Below are positions 1 through 9,776 of a DNA stretch of 64,000 nt, piece by piece; position 1 is the first letter of the stretch; each line of letters begins with the position of its first letter. The translations under genes and the position numbers were made by a program. Source of the stretch: Haliclystus octoradiatus (lineage: Eukaryota; Cnidaria; Staurozoa; Stauromedusae; Haliclystidae). The stretch lies in contig OU744450.1 in the NCBI GenBank assembly GCA_916610825.1, positions 27,076,350-27,140,349 on the forward strand, written 5' to 3'. The notes under the pieces were generated by a model. The model worked only from the letters and a program-made list of their open reading frames with translations, searched no databases and was not told where the DNA came from.

Positions 1-1141
1 CCTATAATATGACTGTATTTAACTTCTATTACTACTATTAGGAACGTCACCATCCCACCATTGTTCCTCTAAAGCTTTAAGCCAATCGGAGGGCGATCTC
101 TGCACGTGTGGGTACAGCTTTCTTTATTTCGGAATGCAATTTCAGAAATTCTCCTCGCTGTACAGTAGTACAGTTTAAGAGAGGATAACCGCCTTGTAAA
201 ATGCCTTTCCCCTTTCCTGAAGCGTTAATGTCTTCCTGTGAAAATGGAATTCAGGCTGATGAAACATTTTCATTAGTCCCATCAAAGTTAATAGGATAGA
301 TAGTAAAATAAAATTACAGTAACTTTGGTCTCATGCACATAAACTTTAAATGCTGCCTTGATCAGTAACTCGAGACCGCGATAAGTAGCCGAATATTTCA
401 AAATTGAATAAATCAAATCCGATGTTAGTATTACACGAAGGTCCCGGCTTTACTCTGATTCGGTCAACCAGGCCTAAAACCGTCAGGTGGCCTCAACAGA
501 CTATACTATATTATATTATGATATAATTTTAGGCTTGTTTTGATAGTAACACATTTGGCGACTGTCGTGTTGGCTAAGCAAAGATTGCCACTATTATTTA
601 ATTTAATTGTCGTTGGTTAAAATTGAAAGGGTTAGAATTCATTGGAATGTTTTCCGTCTAGTTGTTGCTCGATGAAGTGCAGAAAGGTTGTTGTTGGAGT
701 TATTTGAGGTAAACCATAATTAAGCGCAGGATAATTAGATACGAGATATGGAGTAATCTTTAAACTGTTCATCAACGCATCGCGTTTACTTTTATAGTAC
801 TATACCACGTATATAATTACCATGCGCCATTATGAATTAATAACAGCCAACGCAACTCAGCCTAGGCCCCAGCGACGATATAGCGGAACAGTGTTCTGCT
901 CTCTGTGTCACTCTCTCGCTTGGAGGTCCAATTAAATCCATTATCCCCAGATCCCTCTTATGACTCTCTTCATCGAAAAAACAATCATGCATCTCGATCT
1001 ACAACATCTACAGTAATTGATTAATTAAGGGAACTATATAATTTAATTTAAAGCGTTACAAGATTTACAAGATGTTAATAATTTAGTGCTGTACATTTAA
1101 AATTGAACACGATTAAAACTACATATTGAATCTACAGTATA
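1..1141. other. Non-coding stretch, nothing recognised
   Basis: AT-rich sequence with no open frame of useful length, no splice-bounded conserved exon and no repeat structure that I recognise. It lies downstream of the minus-strand zinc-finger exon and may include its 3' UTR. Confidence 0.5.
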
Positions 1142-1147
1142 TTTATT
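1142..1147 (-). terminator. Putative polyadenylation signal (AATAAA on minus strand)
   Basis: TTTATT on the plus strand reads AATAAA on the minus strand, about 27 bases past the stop codon of the zinc-finger exon. The position fits a poly(A) signal, but such hexamers are common in AT-rich DNA. Confidence 0.35.
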
Positions 1148-1173
1148 ATTTCACTGGAACGGTCACATTTACT

Positions 1174-1569
1174 CTATCTGCTGGAATGCCTTAACATGTG
1201 CCTTTTTAATTCTGTATTTCTGTAAAATGTTCGATGGCATAAACTGCACGAATGCCTTCTTTCGCCGGAATGACGTCTGAAATGCGTCAACATATTTGAT
1301 GATTGCGTGAACCGTCTTCCGCATATTTTACAGCGGAACGGTCTTTCACCAGTATGGCAAAGATTATGTTTGTTTAAATCAGAACGTCTTGCAAATCGTT
1401 TTCCACATTCCTTGCAGCCATGAGGTTTGACATATTCGATTGTATCATCTTTTGCTGGTTGAATTGTAATTCTTTCCTGATTACAAACTTCTGTTGGTGC
1501 CGCTCCTCTTTTCTGTTTTGAGTTGCGTAGCGTGGAAAATTGTAAGTAATCTACAACAGAGCATATCAA
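1174..1569 (-). CDS. C2H2 zinc-finger protein, probable last coding exon
   Basis: The open frame encodes three tandem C2H2 fingers of the pattern C-x2-C-x12-H-x3-H, joined by TGERPF- and SGERRH-type linkers, and stops a few residues after the third finger. This is typical of a sequence-specific DNA-binding nuclear protein. The frame has no convincing ATG at its 5' side (it opens with TTG). A minus-strand acceptor-like GTTGTAG ends at 1551, so the real exon is probably 1174-1550, entered in phase with one base carried over from an upstream exon. About 45 basic and polar residues precede finger 1. The finger order and the QSSN-type helix of finger 2 recall the last three fingers of Gfi-type repressors, but the match is too weak to assign a name. 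Upstream exons were not found. Confidence 0.7.
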   Translation of the reverse strand: MICSVVDYLQFSTLRNSKQKRGAAPTEVCNQERITIQPAKDDTIEYVKPHGCKECGKRFARRSDLNKHNLCHTGERPFRCKICGRRFTQSSNMLTHFRRHSGERRHSCSLCHRTFYRNTELKRHMLRHSSR

Positions 1570-3124
1570 TTAACTACTGTAAGCGTAAAAATGAGATTCA
1601 TTAAAAAAGCATGTTGGGTGAATTGTAAATATATGAATTAAATCAGAAACATACCATTTTTGATTAACTTTGTTTTTGCCAATTCAGCGTCATGATCAAT
1701 AATGAATCTACATCTGAGTTTTATTAATGAACCATACCTCACGGCAAAAGATTTAGGCATCGCTGTACCGTTCTACACTGTATCAGATGGATTGATCTAC
1801 TGACTGAGTACAGCCATGTTATGTACAATCAAAGTTTACGTCTTATCGCCCAACCAAAAGAGTACACAATGCCCTTTATTTATACGAGTGAAATATATAG
1901 TTGTAGTAATACGCAAGAGGCTCTTGGTTAATTGAGAAAACTAATAAGCGTATAGAATCGATTTGAGTTTGCTTGCGGTTGCCAACAATTACAAACACCC
2001 AGACGAAAACATTAAAAGGAGATTACTTCTTATGTGTCTTTGAAAATTCTATTTGAACGACTTGGTAAGGCAAAATCTTGGCTTCAATTATATCTTGCCA
2101 CAATTCAGACCACACTGAATTATCAAACAAGTCATATAATTGTTTGATTCACGAAAGGGCGTTTTTGTCTTTATTTGTTATGAGCAGATATCCTCGACCG
2201 CAACGCTCCACGTTAGTTAACAGAGAACACGAATCGTGATTTAAAGACTGCCCCGGCCGGATTATATACCCCTAAATGGTTAGCCAGTCCCGTGCACCCA
2301 GCCGCTACTCACAAACAACAAATATGACCAGATGAGACAGAATGCTTGATGTTTATAATTAGGCCATACTGTACTTGATTCAATGATTTCAGGTCAATCT
2401 ATCCTGATATATATAAAGATTGGAATTAATTTTGATATAAAAAGGGAGAATAAAGGTCATCACGAATGACGATATCATTGAATGATTATTTGTAAGCTTT
2501 GACTTGCAGTTAATTTGTATTGCCATAATTAACCAACTTCATTTTATGTAAGAGACCATCCAAAAAACGGTGAATTAATGTCGTCTGGATACAGTCAAAT
2601 TAAGAGATATCACACGCACATAGCTAATATATTTTAAAGCTAATATATTTTGAGAATTTAGAATTGTAATCTCTATATCGAAATCCGCATTTTATTCCAA
2701 CCATAAACCAATGGTTGGTCCAACCTAAATCCGATGCCGATCGACGCTGTTCCAATGTTGGTTTGCCTGCTGGGTTGGAGTAACTCGGCGTTCACTTTAA
2801 AATCTAAAATACCATTCATTAAATTCAGATATTGTATACCTGTCAGTAATTATAAACTATAATTAGAACAAATGTCATAATATTATTGCAATTATGTTGC
2901 AATTTGCAATTTTTCAATTTGCCTTATTTACTGAAAGGATCACTCATAATTATACATGCATTACGCGTGTTACTATCTGGATACAGTAATGAATTCTGCG
3001 TTTACAGTATCAAAGAACATGATATATATTTTGGCAAAACGGGTTTGTAGCACATGGAAATGATTACTGAAATTATTCAGAAGAACTGTAGTGTACCCAT
3101 ATCAATTATATTTGATATAACCAG
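1570..3124. other. Non-coding stretch, nothing recognised
   Basis: AT-rich sequence without a supported exon. Short local duplications are present, for example an AGCTAATATATTTT motif twice near 2622-2652, and a cluster of CCAACC/GGTTGG words near 2697-2780. It could contain introns or the 5' region of the minus-strand zinc-finger gene. Confidence 0.4.
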
Positions 3125-3298
3125 CACCCAGTCTGGAATCCCTATCTCATCATGGACATAAATATTTTAGAAAACGTTCAGTGCTCTTTCACAAGATATG
3201 TTTGTTTGAAAAATAATTCTTACAAGCCCTATGTAGATCGTCTTGCCTACCTCAACCTTGAGTCTCTAGAATTACGCCGCCTTAAGTTTGATCATCAC
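3125..3298 (+). pseudogene. Non-LTR retrotransposon fragment (C-terminal RT region)
   Basis: Translation gives a PVWNPYL...ENVQCSFTRYVCLKNN...ESLELRRLKFD segment, the conserved region after the reverse transcriptase domain of Jockey/CR1-type elements. The same family occurs on the minus strand at 18986-19440, with matching words such as KNNSYKPYVDR. The fragment is cut in mid-reading frame by the 5' LTR of the BEL/Pao element at 3299. Its continuation does not reappear after the 3' LTR. Confidence 0.7.
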
Positions 3299-3637
3299 TG
3301 CTGTGGATCCAATAACGGATAACGAGAACATTGTTGACAATTTAAATATAAGTAATTTAAGTAAGTTAACAAGAATTGGACGGAAGTCGTCGCCACCCAA
3401 GCGATTTGGTTTCACTGTATAGTTTCTTAGAATCATTTACAGTTTCTTGGAATTATGTAACTTCCTAACGGATGTGCTCGTATAGCATAGTTTTGTTGAC
3501 TTTTGTGTTAAAGATATTTAGAAATGTAGTCGTTTAAGATTCAAATGGTCTTGAATTATTATTGATTATGATGATTAGATTTATGTGAAATGAATGACTC
3601 CACGGTGTTTTTAGATTTAAGAGCGTAGCTCACAACA
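3299..3637 (+). repeat. 5' long terminal repeat of BEL/Pao element
   Basis: 339 bp that recur at 9435-9776 with eight substitutions and one 3-bp indel by my reading. It starts TG and ends CA. The near identity shows a fairly recent insertion. An obvious tRNA primer-binding site immediately 3' of it is not clear; the nearest TGG word is at 3651. Confidence 0.88.
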
Positions 3638-3840
3638 TTATTTGAATCCCTGGCTATACTGATGTATATTATTGATGTTATTTTGCTTATTTGGAAAGCC
3701 CTCTTGGTGGATTTAGATTGATGTACAATCGTACGTACTGCAGATTGTGATTGATGTTCTGATTGAACAACACAATACTGACGTTGAACATTGTACAATA
3801 GCATTTAGCTTGAATTGATTTATTGAAATAATTTGCTAAT

Positions 3841-4548
3841 ATGCCACCCATAATCGAAAGAAATTTGAAACAACTGAAATTAGAAGAGTTGAAAGCAGCA
3901 TGTATTGAACTTGGTTTATCTGATGCTGGTACAAGGGCAGAACTAATTAAGCGTATAGAAGAAGCTCAACCTTCTGATGAAAGTGACAATGATGATGCAA
4001 TTGATGAAACTGATGCAATTAATGCCAGTAATAGCGTAGCTATAAATCCTGAAACGTCATCGATGATGCAAATGATGCAGCAACAGCAGCAAGAAAATGC
4101 AAAACGTGAATATAGATTGCAGCAAGAAAATGCAAAACGTGAAGAGAGACTGTTAAAAGCTATTAGTGAACTTTCACCTGGTAATGCGTTATCTGAGAGA
4201 CAAAGATCATCTAGCCCTCTCAGCCTAGACAGTACTGTCGGAGAAGATCCCAAATTAATCGTCGACCGTTTCAATTGGCTCTTTGATGATCTGAAGAAGA
4301 AAATAGAAAGAGTCAGCTTTGGATTAAAAGGCAAAGGGAACCACGTGGCATTAAAAGAAGGGATTAAGTCGTTGGAACGATCCGAAGAAAAGATAAATGG
4401 TTTAATTGGCGATAAACGAATATATTTGGATGCCACTGAGATAAAATGTATCATTGATCAACACGCTAACTTAAGTGAAATTGTGTTTGAAAGAAGAAGA
4501 AGAAGAGAAGAGAGCAGGTGGCCTACCAAATGGTATTTTACCCCCTGA
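3841..4548 (+). CDS. Gag N-terminal part with SAP-like domain (BEL/Pao)
   Basis: Begins ATG-CCA about 200 bases after the 5' LTR. Residues 8-42 fit a SAP motif (LKLEELKAACIELGL, then GTRAELIKRI): two amphipathic helices with a conserved turn, a fold known for DNA or chromatin binding. A glutamine- and glutamate-rich, probably coiled-coil stretch with a duplicated QQENAKRE unit follows (about residues 78-107), then a charged linker. The frame ends in a run of AGAAGA triplets, where it shifts into the frame of the next segment (4475-4981). The role in packaging or in targeting to chromatin is inferred. Confidence 0.75.
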   Translation: MPPIIERNLKQLKLEELKAACIELGLSDAGTRAELIKRIEEAQPSDESDNDDAIDETDAINASNSVAINPETSSMMQMMQQQQQENAKREYRLQQENAKREERLLKAISELSPGNALSERQRSSSPLSLDSTVGEDPKLIVDRFNWLFDDLKKKIERVSFGLKGKGNHVALKEGIKSLERSEEKINGLIGDKRIYLDATEIKCIIDQHANLSEIVFERRRRREESRWPTKWYFTP

Positions 4549-4981
4549 ATTCCACGGAGAAATTAATCATTTCCCTTATTGGTGGGAATCATTTGATGCG
4601 GTGGTGCATAGTAACCCAAAGGTGTCCCCTTTTTATAAGTATCGGTATCTTAGACAATCATTGAAGGGTACGGCTTCTAGATGTCTAGATGGATTTTCTT
4701 CTTTAGTTGAAACGTATAATGCTGCATTGGAACATGTAAAAACACGTTATGGACAGCCTAGGCAGATTGTCAGGTCTATAGTGAAGTCCATTATTGATGA
4801 ACAACAATTATCAACCAGCTCGGATTCCAAGCAATTGAGGACGAACTTTGATTTAATTTCAGGGAAAATGCATTTATTAGAATCATACGCAGATAAGATT
4901 GACAACCCTTTACATGCATTAATAATTCCCATACTGGAATCAAAGCTGCCAGCTGATTTGAAGACAGAATGGGAAAAGTAA
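4475..4981 (+). CDS. Gag core segment (DUF1759-like), ends in premature TAA
   Basis: Contains the PPEFHGEINHFPYWWESF-type core followed by KYRYLRQSLKGTA and GFSS, the conserved Gag-like region that precedes the zinc knuckle in BEL/Pao polyproteins (DUF1759 family). The frame continues sensibly beyond the TAA at 4979-4981 (a KYEDKEFPTWKRF segment) before it shifts, so the stop looks like a point mutation rather than a natural end. It overlaps the end of the upstream frame because of a frameshift in the AGA-rich run. Confidence 0.75.
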   Translation: MKLCLKEEEEEKRAGGLPNGILPPEFHGEINHFPYWWESFDAVVHSNPKVSPFYKYRYLRQSLKGTASRCLDGFSSLVETYNAALEHVKTRYGQPRQIVRSIVKSIIDEQQLSTSSDSKQLRTNFDLISGKMHLLESYADKIDNPLHALIIPILESKLPADLKTEWEK

Positions 4982-4994
4982 ATAATCACAAAGT

Positions 4995-5723
4995 ATGAAG
5001 ATAAAGAATTCCCAACTTGGAAAAGATTTTGATTGGTTTTCAAGAGAGGTACGTTCAAGAGAAACGGTTGACTGGAACCAAGAGAAAGCTGTAAAAAGAG
5101 TTATTAGACAACCACCTGACGATCAAAAAGATGCAAAGGTATATTCTGCTCAAGCACTTACAACGGAAAGAAGTCGAAATAGAGGAGGTGCAAGATCAAA
5201 ATGTATTCATTGTGAGATGACTAATCATGATTTGGAAAATTGTTTTCTATTTGCAAAATTAGATATAAAGGACAAGTGGTATTTTACTAAAGCAAAAGGA
5301 TTGTGCTACTTATGTTTAGCTCCTCATCATAGATGGATGGAATGTACTAGAAAGAGAAAATGCACAACAAATGATTGTGGTAAATCTCATCATGAATTGC
5401 TACATCTTGATAGTCGACCTGAAGAGTCGGAACGTGTTATCCAAGCAAATACTTCTAAAAGTCGTTGTTTATCTACTAAAGGAAGAACTGTATTTACGTT
5501 AAAGATTATGCCATCTGCAGTTGCATTAATGACCAATGGAGGAAAATCATCTAAAGTTAGAGTAGCATTTGATTCAATGTGTAAAGAGACATTTGTTACA
5601 GAAAAAGCAGCTAGGAGAATCGAATTAGATATATGCAAAACAGAGTTAATTGAAATTACAGGATTTGATGAGAGAGTGTCTTATTTAAAACTGATCGTGT
5701 TGACTTTGGACTTCCTCCTGTGA
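4995..5723 (+). CDS. Zinc knuckles and N-terminal half of aspartic protease (BEL/Pao)
   Basis: Cysteine/histidine clusters CIHC...NHDLENC and CYLCLAPHHRWMEC...CTTNDCGKSHHELLH form the paired zinc-knuckle region typical of BEL/Pao. Then comes a DUF1758-like protease segment with VRVAFDS...FVTEKAA. The usual catalytic DSG is DSM here, so the protease may be inactive or the position substituted. The frame is lost near 5690-5723; the rest of the protease lies in another frame from 5806. Confidence 0.7.
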   Translation: MKIKNSQLGKDFDWFSREVRSRETVDWNQEKAVKRVIRQPPDDQKDAKVYSAQALTTERSRNRGGARSKCIHCEMTNHDLENCFLFAKLDIKDKWYFTKAKGLCYLCLAPHHRWMECTRKRKCTTNDCGKSHHELLHLDSRPEESERVIQANTSKSRCLSTKGRTVFTLKIMPSAVALMTNGGKSSKVRVAFDSMCKETFVTEKAARRIELDICKTELIEITGFDERVSYLKLIVLTLDFLL

Positions 5724-5805
5724 ATAATTCTAGTATAAAAGTTCATATCAATGCTATTGTTAAACCTGGAAAATTTGTGCTCCACTAGATGCTGTTGAGA
5801 TTGAT

Positions 5806-6333
5806 TTGGAACGTTGTACTCACTTAATGAATATCTGTATTGCAGATGAATTGCCCCATAACGAATGTGAAGTGGATGTTTTAATTGGTATCGATTTCTT
5901 TTTGCAATTAGTATGTGGGGAAATAATACGCCATCCAACTGATGATTCTCTACCTGGAGCATTGCGAACTATATTTGGTTACGTATTAATTGGTTCAAAT
6001 CCCTTTGTTGGGAAGAAATCAAAATCATCGTGTTTATTTGTAGATTGTAAACCGCATACCAAACTAGAGAAAGAGGTGGAAAATTTTTGGAATCTCGAAG
6101 CAATAGGAATTAAGGACACTAATAAACAGTATACTTTAGACGAACGAACAGCTGTTTCAATATTTGAGAAATCTATTCGTTACGACAATAGTCATTATTC
6201 TGTATCGTTACCATTTCGAGATGATGGACACATACCATGTAATAATTATCAAAATGCAAGGAAACAACTATTTTCAATTGAAAGGCGTCTGGAGAAAGAT
6301 AAAGAAAAAAGGAAGCATATCGAAATTGTATGA
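5806..6333 (+). CDS. Protease C-terminal part and Pol linker (BEL/Pao)
   Basis: The VDVLIGIDFF motif and the GALRTIFGYVLIG segment are the C-terminal hallmarks of the Pao-type retropepsin domain. A LEKEVENFWNLEAIGI segment then leads into the A17 linker before reverse transcriptase. It ends in an ATGA overlap with the next frame (6330), which can be read as a frameshift. Confidence 0.7.
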   Translation: MERCTHLMNICIADELPHNECEVDVLIGIDFFLQLVCGEIIRHPTDDSLPGALRTIFGYVLIGSNPFVGKKSKSSCLFVDCKPHTKLEKEVENFWNLEAIGIKDTNKQYTLDERTAVSIFEKSIRYDNSHYSVSLPFRDDGHIPCNNYQNARKQLFSIERRLEKDKEKRKHIEIV

Positions 6334-7310
6334 ACGATTATGATCGATTGGGATTTGCTCGTCCAGTGACTTCAGAAGAGAAGGAGAGGTTTGACGAAGG
6401 ATCTCAATATTTCGTACCACATCATCCGGTTGAGAAACTTGATAGTTTGACAACTAAAACTAGAGTAGTTTTCAATGCAAGTGCAAAAGATATCAATGGC
6501 ATTTCTTTGAATGATTGTTTGTTATCTGGTCCAGCATTACAGCCAGATTTGATAAAAGTGCTTTTAAGATTTCGATTTCATGAGATTGCATTAATGGGAG
6601 ATATTAAGAAGATGTTCTGCCAGACATCGATAAACCCTGAACATTATCAATATCATCAATATCTTTGGCGAGATTGTGATCTCACCCGTGATCCTATTCG
6701 TTACGTAATGACAAGCTTGATGTTTGGAGTAAAACCTTCACCGTACTTAGCAATTAGCTCTTTACTTCACCATGCTGCAAAAGATGAGATCAAAGAATGC
6801 TTCCCACTGGCAAGTGTAGCAGCTACTCAAGATATTTATGTGGATGATTATTGTGGAGGAGGTAAATCTGTAGAACAAGTTACCAAATTACTATTTGAAC
6901 TCATTGACATGTGCGATCTTGGTGGTTGGGAAATGACAAAGTTTATATCAAATTCCAAACAAATTATGGAAGCTATTCCTGTAGAGAAACGATTAACAAG
7001 CTTGATGGTTGATTTTGATTATAATGTAGATGACACTACGAAAGCTTGGTATTGGATGGGATGTTCAGGAAGATCATTTTTTATTCGTTTAAATCCATTT
7101 ATTACGAATGTAACCATTAATGTTACAAAACGAACAATCTTAAAGAAGGTATGTCAGATTTTTGATGTATTTGGATTTTTTGCACCTTTTATTATTCGTG
7201 CAAAAATTATGGAAAATCATTATGGAAAATGGAATCGACATGGGATGAAGCACTGGACCGAGAGATTGTTGATATGTTTCATCAATGGGAGGAGGAACTG
7301 CTTAGTTTGA
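6330..7310 (+). CDS. Reverse transcriptase (BEL/Pao)
   Basis: RT motifs occur in order: a YFVPHHPVEK lead-in, TRVVFNASAK, GDIKKMFCQ (first catalytic aspartate), MTSLMFGVKPSPYLA, and the YVDDY catalytic box followed by CGGGKS. All are close to the BEL/Pao consensus. The active-site aspartates are present, so this segment on its own looks intact. The frame slips into that of RNase H/integrase near 7230-7310. Confidence 0.9.
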   Translation: MNDYDRLGFARPVTSEEKERFDEGSQYFVPHHPVEKLDSLTTKTRVVFNASAKDINGISLNDCLLSGPALQPDLIKVLLRFRFHEIALMGDIKKMFCQTSINPEHYQYHQYLWRDCDLTRDPIRYVMTSLMFGVKPSPYLAISSLLHHAAKDEIKECFPLASVAATQDIYVDDYCGGGKSVEQVTKLLFELIDMCDLGGWEMTKFISNSKQIMEAIPVEKRLTSLMVDFDYNVDDTTKAWYWMGCSGRSFFIRLNPFITNVTINVTKRTILKKVCQIFDVFGFFAPFIIRAKIMENHYGKWNRHGMKHWTERLLICFINGRRNCLV

Positions 7311-9481
7311 ATGATATTCGTATACCTAGATTTGTTATATGTGATGAAAAATACAAATCAATAGAGCTACATGCATTCGCGGATGCTTCGGAAAAGGCAT
7401 ATGGGGCTACAATTTATATACCCAGTAAAGTTTTGAATGGACATGTAAAAGTGGATTTATTAATTGCCAAGTCTCGTGTTGCTCCATTGAAACAGAAATC
7501 GTTACCTCGTTTGGAGCTGCTTGCAGTACACTGTGCTGCAAATTTAGTTAATTATGTTTGTGATGCATTGAGCATTGTATTTACGTCTATTGAACTTTGG
7601 TCGGATTCTGAAATTGCATTAAATTGGTTGAAAAAGCCAAGTATACATTGGAAAACATTTGTGGCTAACCGTGTACAAGAAGTCCATGATTTAGTTGGTA
7701 ACAAGCATTGGCATCACGTGAAGAGTTGCGACAACCCTGCTGATTTTCTATCGCGTGGCATGGAAGTATCAAGCTTAAAGAATAGTAAATTGTACTGGCA
7801 TGGCCCTGAATGGCTTGAGTTATCAAAGGAACATTTGCCTTGCTCTGTGATTGAAACTAATTTACCAGACGTTGAAATTGAAACAAAAACAAAATGTCAT
7901 ACAGTTGTATCATTCGTAGAATCTGAGCATTTATTTAACAATTTTGAGCGTTATGATAAAGTGGTTCGTATTATTGGTCATATCTTGAAATGGAGGAAGA
8001 TTGTCCCAAGAAATGTTGATGGAAAATTGACTATTGAAGATCTAAATGTGAGTGAATTACATTTACTGCGATCTGTCCAACAGGCTCATTTCCCTACCGA
8101 ATACAAACTATTGCAAGATGGTAACCAGTTACATTGCGATAGCTCTTTATTGTCTCTCGATCCTATGTTTTGTGAAAATAAGAAATTGATTGTTGTTGGG
8201 GGTCGATTGAGAAATTCTCTTCTTCCAGAGGAGACTAAACATCAGATTATTTTACCAAGTAATAATATCATCGTTGATAAACTCATTATGATGTATCATC
8301 TTAAAGGGCATCATTCACCTATTGAAAATACTTTGTGTAATATTCGCACAAAATTTTGGATTATACATGGCAGAAGGCAGGTTATCAAGACAATCCATCG
8401 ATGTCTAATATGTAAACATTCAAGTACATCACCGTTGGAACAGAAAATGGGAGATTTACCAACACTAAGAGTTCAGCCTGCTCCTGCATTTTCGAAAGTT
8501 GGTTTGGACTTTACAAGCCCATTATACATACGAACTGGGACAGTTGTTACTAAATGTTACATTTGCATATTCACCTGTGCTCTCAGCCGGATGATCCATT
8601 TAGAATTAACAAATAATATGGAAACAGAGGAATTTCTTGCTGCCTTTCGTCGGATGACAAATAGAAGAGGACTATGTGATTTAGTAGTTAGTGATAATGC
8701 AAAAACCTTTCAAAAAGCATCACGTGTGGTCAGTAACATGAAATTTGAAGCAGATCTCTGGAAAAACCTTGATTCCACCTTAATTGAACGATTTTGTTTG
8801 AGTCACGGTATTAAATGGGATTTTATTACTGAACGTAGCCCCTTTCGTGGCGGATTTTGGGAACGGTTAAATCGTTCGTTAAAGACACCTCTGAGAAAGG
8901 TTCTTTCAAAGGCTCTATTGAACTATTGTGAAATGTATACTGTTTTAACCGATATTGAATCAGCAGTGAATCAGAGGCCATTGACGTATCAAGGTACCGA
9001 TTGTAGAGATGTTTTACCAATTACCCCTGCTCATTTGTCTTTGAGACGATCGCTTGGGACCCTTCCCGAACATCTTAATAAAGATGTTACTCTTTCAAAG
9101 AGATATAAGTATTTGCAGACGTTACTTACTCATTTTTGGAAAAGATGGTCTCTGGAATACTTACCAAATCTACAACGTCGAAGTGAATGGCAAAAGAAAA
9201 CGCCGGAGTTGGAAGTCAATGATGTTTGTTTAATTTCAGAGGATAACACACGACGCTCTACGTGGCCTATGGGTCGGGTTCAACAAGTAATACGTGGAAA
9301 TGATGGTTTAATCAGAACAGTACGACTGCAGACATCAAAGGGGGAACTGAATCGACCAGTTCAGAAATTGCACCTATTTGAAAAATTCTTACCATCCAAT
9401 GACTTGAGAGTAACCTCTCAAGGGGGGGGGATGATGTTGTGGATCCAACAACGGATAACGAGAACATTATTGACAATTTAA
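7229..9481 (+). CDS. RNase H and integrase with DUF5641-like C-terminus (BEL/Pao)
   Basis: RNase H residues are visible in LHAFADAS (Asp), LPRLELLA (Glu), LWSDSEIALNWL (Asp) and NPADFLSRG (Asp). The integrase has an HHCC zinc site (HLKGHH...CLICKH), followed by catalytic-type residues in VGLDFTSPLYI, VVSDNAKTF and GGFWERLNRSLK. A tail with DVCLISEDN and WPMGRVQQVIRGNDG is the DUF5641-like domain found at the end of BEL/Pao Pol. The frame of about 750 residues is open throughout and runs slightly into the 3' LTR. Confidence 0.9.
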   Translation: MESTWDEALDREIVDMFHQWEEELLSLNDIRIPRFVICDEKYKSIELHAFADASEKAYGATIYIPSKVLNGHVKVDLLIAKSRVAPLKQKSLPRLELLAVHCAANLVNYVCDALSIVFTSIELWSDSEIALNWLKKPSIHWKTFVANRVQEVHDLVGNKHWHHVKSCDNPADFLSRGMEVSSLKNSKLYWHGPEWLELSKEHLPCSVIETNLPDVEIETKTKCHTVVSFVESEHLFNNFERYDKVVRIIGHILKWRKIVPRNVDGKLTIEDLNVSELHLLRSVQQAHFPTEYKLLQDGNQLHCDSSLLSLDPMFCENKKLIVVGGRLRNSLLPEETKHQIILPSNNIIVDKLIMMYHLKGHHSPIENTLCNIRTKFWIIHGRRQVIKTIHRCLICKHSSTSPLEQKMGDLPTLRVQPAPAFSKVGLDFTSPLYIRTGTVVTKCYICIFTCALSRMIHLELTNNMETEEFLAAFRRMTNRRGLCDLVVSDNAKTFQKASRVVSNMKFEADLWKNLDSTLIERFCLSHGIKWDFITERSPFRGGFWERLNRSLKTPLRKVLSKALLNYCEMYTVLTDIESAVNQRPLTYQGTDCRDVLPITPAHLSLRRSLGTLPEHLNKDVTLSKRYKYLQTLLTHFWKRWSLEYLPNLQRRSEWQKKTPELEVNDVCLISEDNTRRSTWPMGRVQQVIRGNDGLIRTVRLQTSKGELNRPVQKLHLFEKFLPSNDLRVTSQGGGMMLWIQQRITRTLLTI
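9419..9432 (+). promoter_or_regulatory. Polypurine tract of LTR retrotransposon
   Basis: An AAGGGGGGGGGA run stands immediately 5' of the 3' LTR, the place and composition expected for the plus-strand primer of reverse transcription. Confidence 0.75.
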
Positions 9482-9776
9482 ATATAAGTAACGATTTAAG
9501 TAAGTTAACAAGAATTGGACGGAAGTCGTCGCCACCCAAGCGATTTGGTTTCACTGTATAGTTTCTTAGAATCATTTAGAGTTTCTTGGAATTATGTAAC
9601 TTCCTAACGGATGTGCTCGTATAGCATAGTTTTGTTGGCTTTTGTGTTGAAGATATTTAGAAATGTAGTCGTTTAAGATTCAAATGGTCTTGAATTATTA
9701 TTGATTATGATGATTAGATTTATGTTAAATGAATGACTCCACGGTGTTTTTAGACTTAAGAGCGTAGCTCACAACA
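9435..9776 (+). repeat. 3' long terminal repeat of BEL/Pao element
   Basis: 342 bp, TG...CA, nearly identical to 3299-3637. The size difference is a single CGA insertion near 9489. Confidence 0.88.

Larger units (their letters stand above)
3299..9776 (+). mobile_element. BEL/Pao LTR retrotransposon, near full length, broken
   Basis: Two LTRs (3299-3637 and 9435-9776) flank, in order, a Gag with a SAP-like N-terminus, zinc knuckles, an aspartic-protease-like region, reverse transcriptase with a YVDDY box, RNase H, an HHCC and DDE integrase, and a C-terminal DUF5641-like domain. This order, the YVDDY box and the A17/DUF1758-type protease are hallmarks of BEL/Pao. A G-rich polypurine tract precedes the 3' LTR. 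The coding region is split over several frames by apparent frameshifts (about 4480-4550, 4985-5040, 5690-5810, 6325, 7230-7310) and one in-frame TAA at 4979-4981, so this copy looks non-autonomous. There is no matching 5-bp target duplication at the two LTR edges. Confidence 0.93.

Noticed and set aside
1174..1569. Assignment of the zinc-finger exon to Gfi1
   Set aside because: The three fingers resemble the last Gfi fingers in linker and helix residues, but the exon lacks enough diagnostic sequence; left unnamed.
3559..3804. 81-codon minus-strand frame over the 5' LTR
   Set aside because: It spans the LTR boundary and reads antisense to the retrotransposon leader; chance frame.
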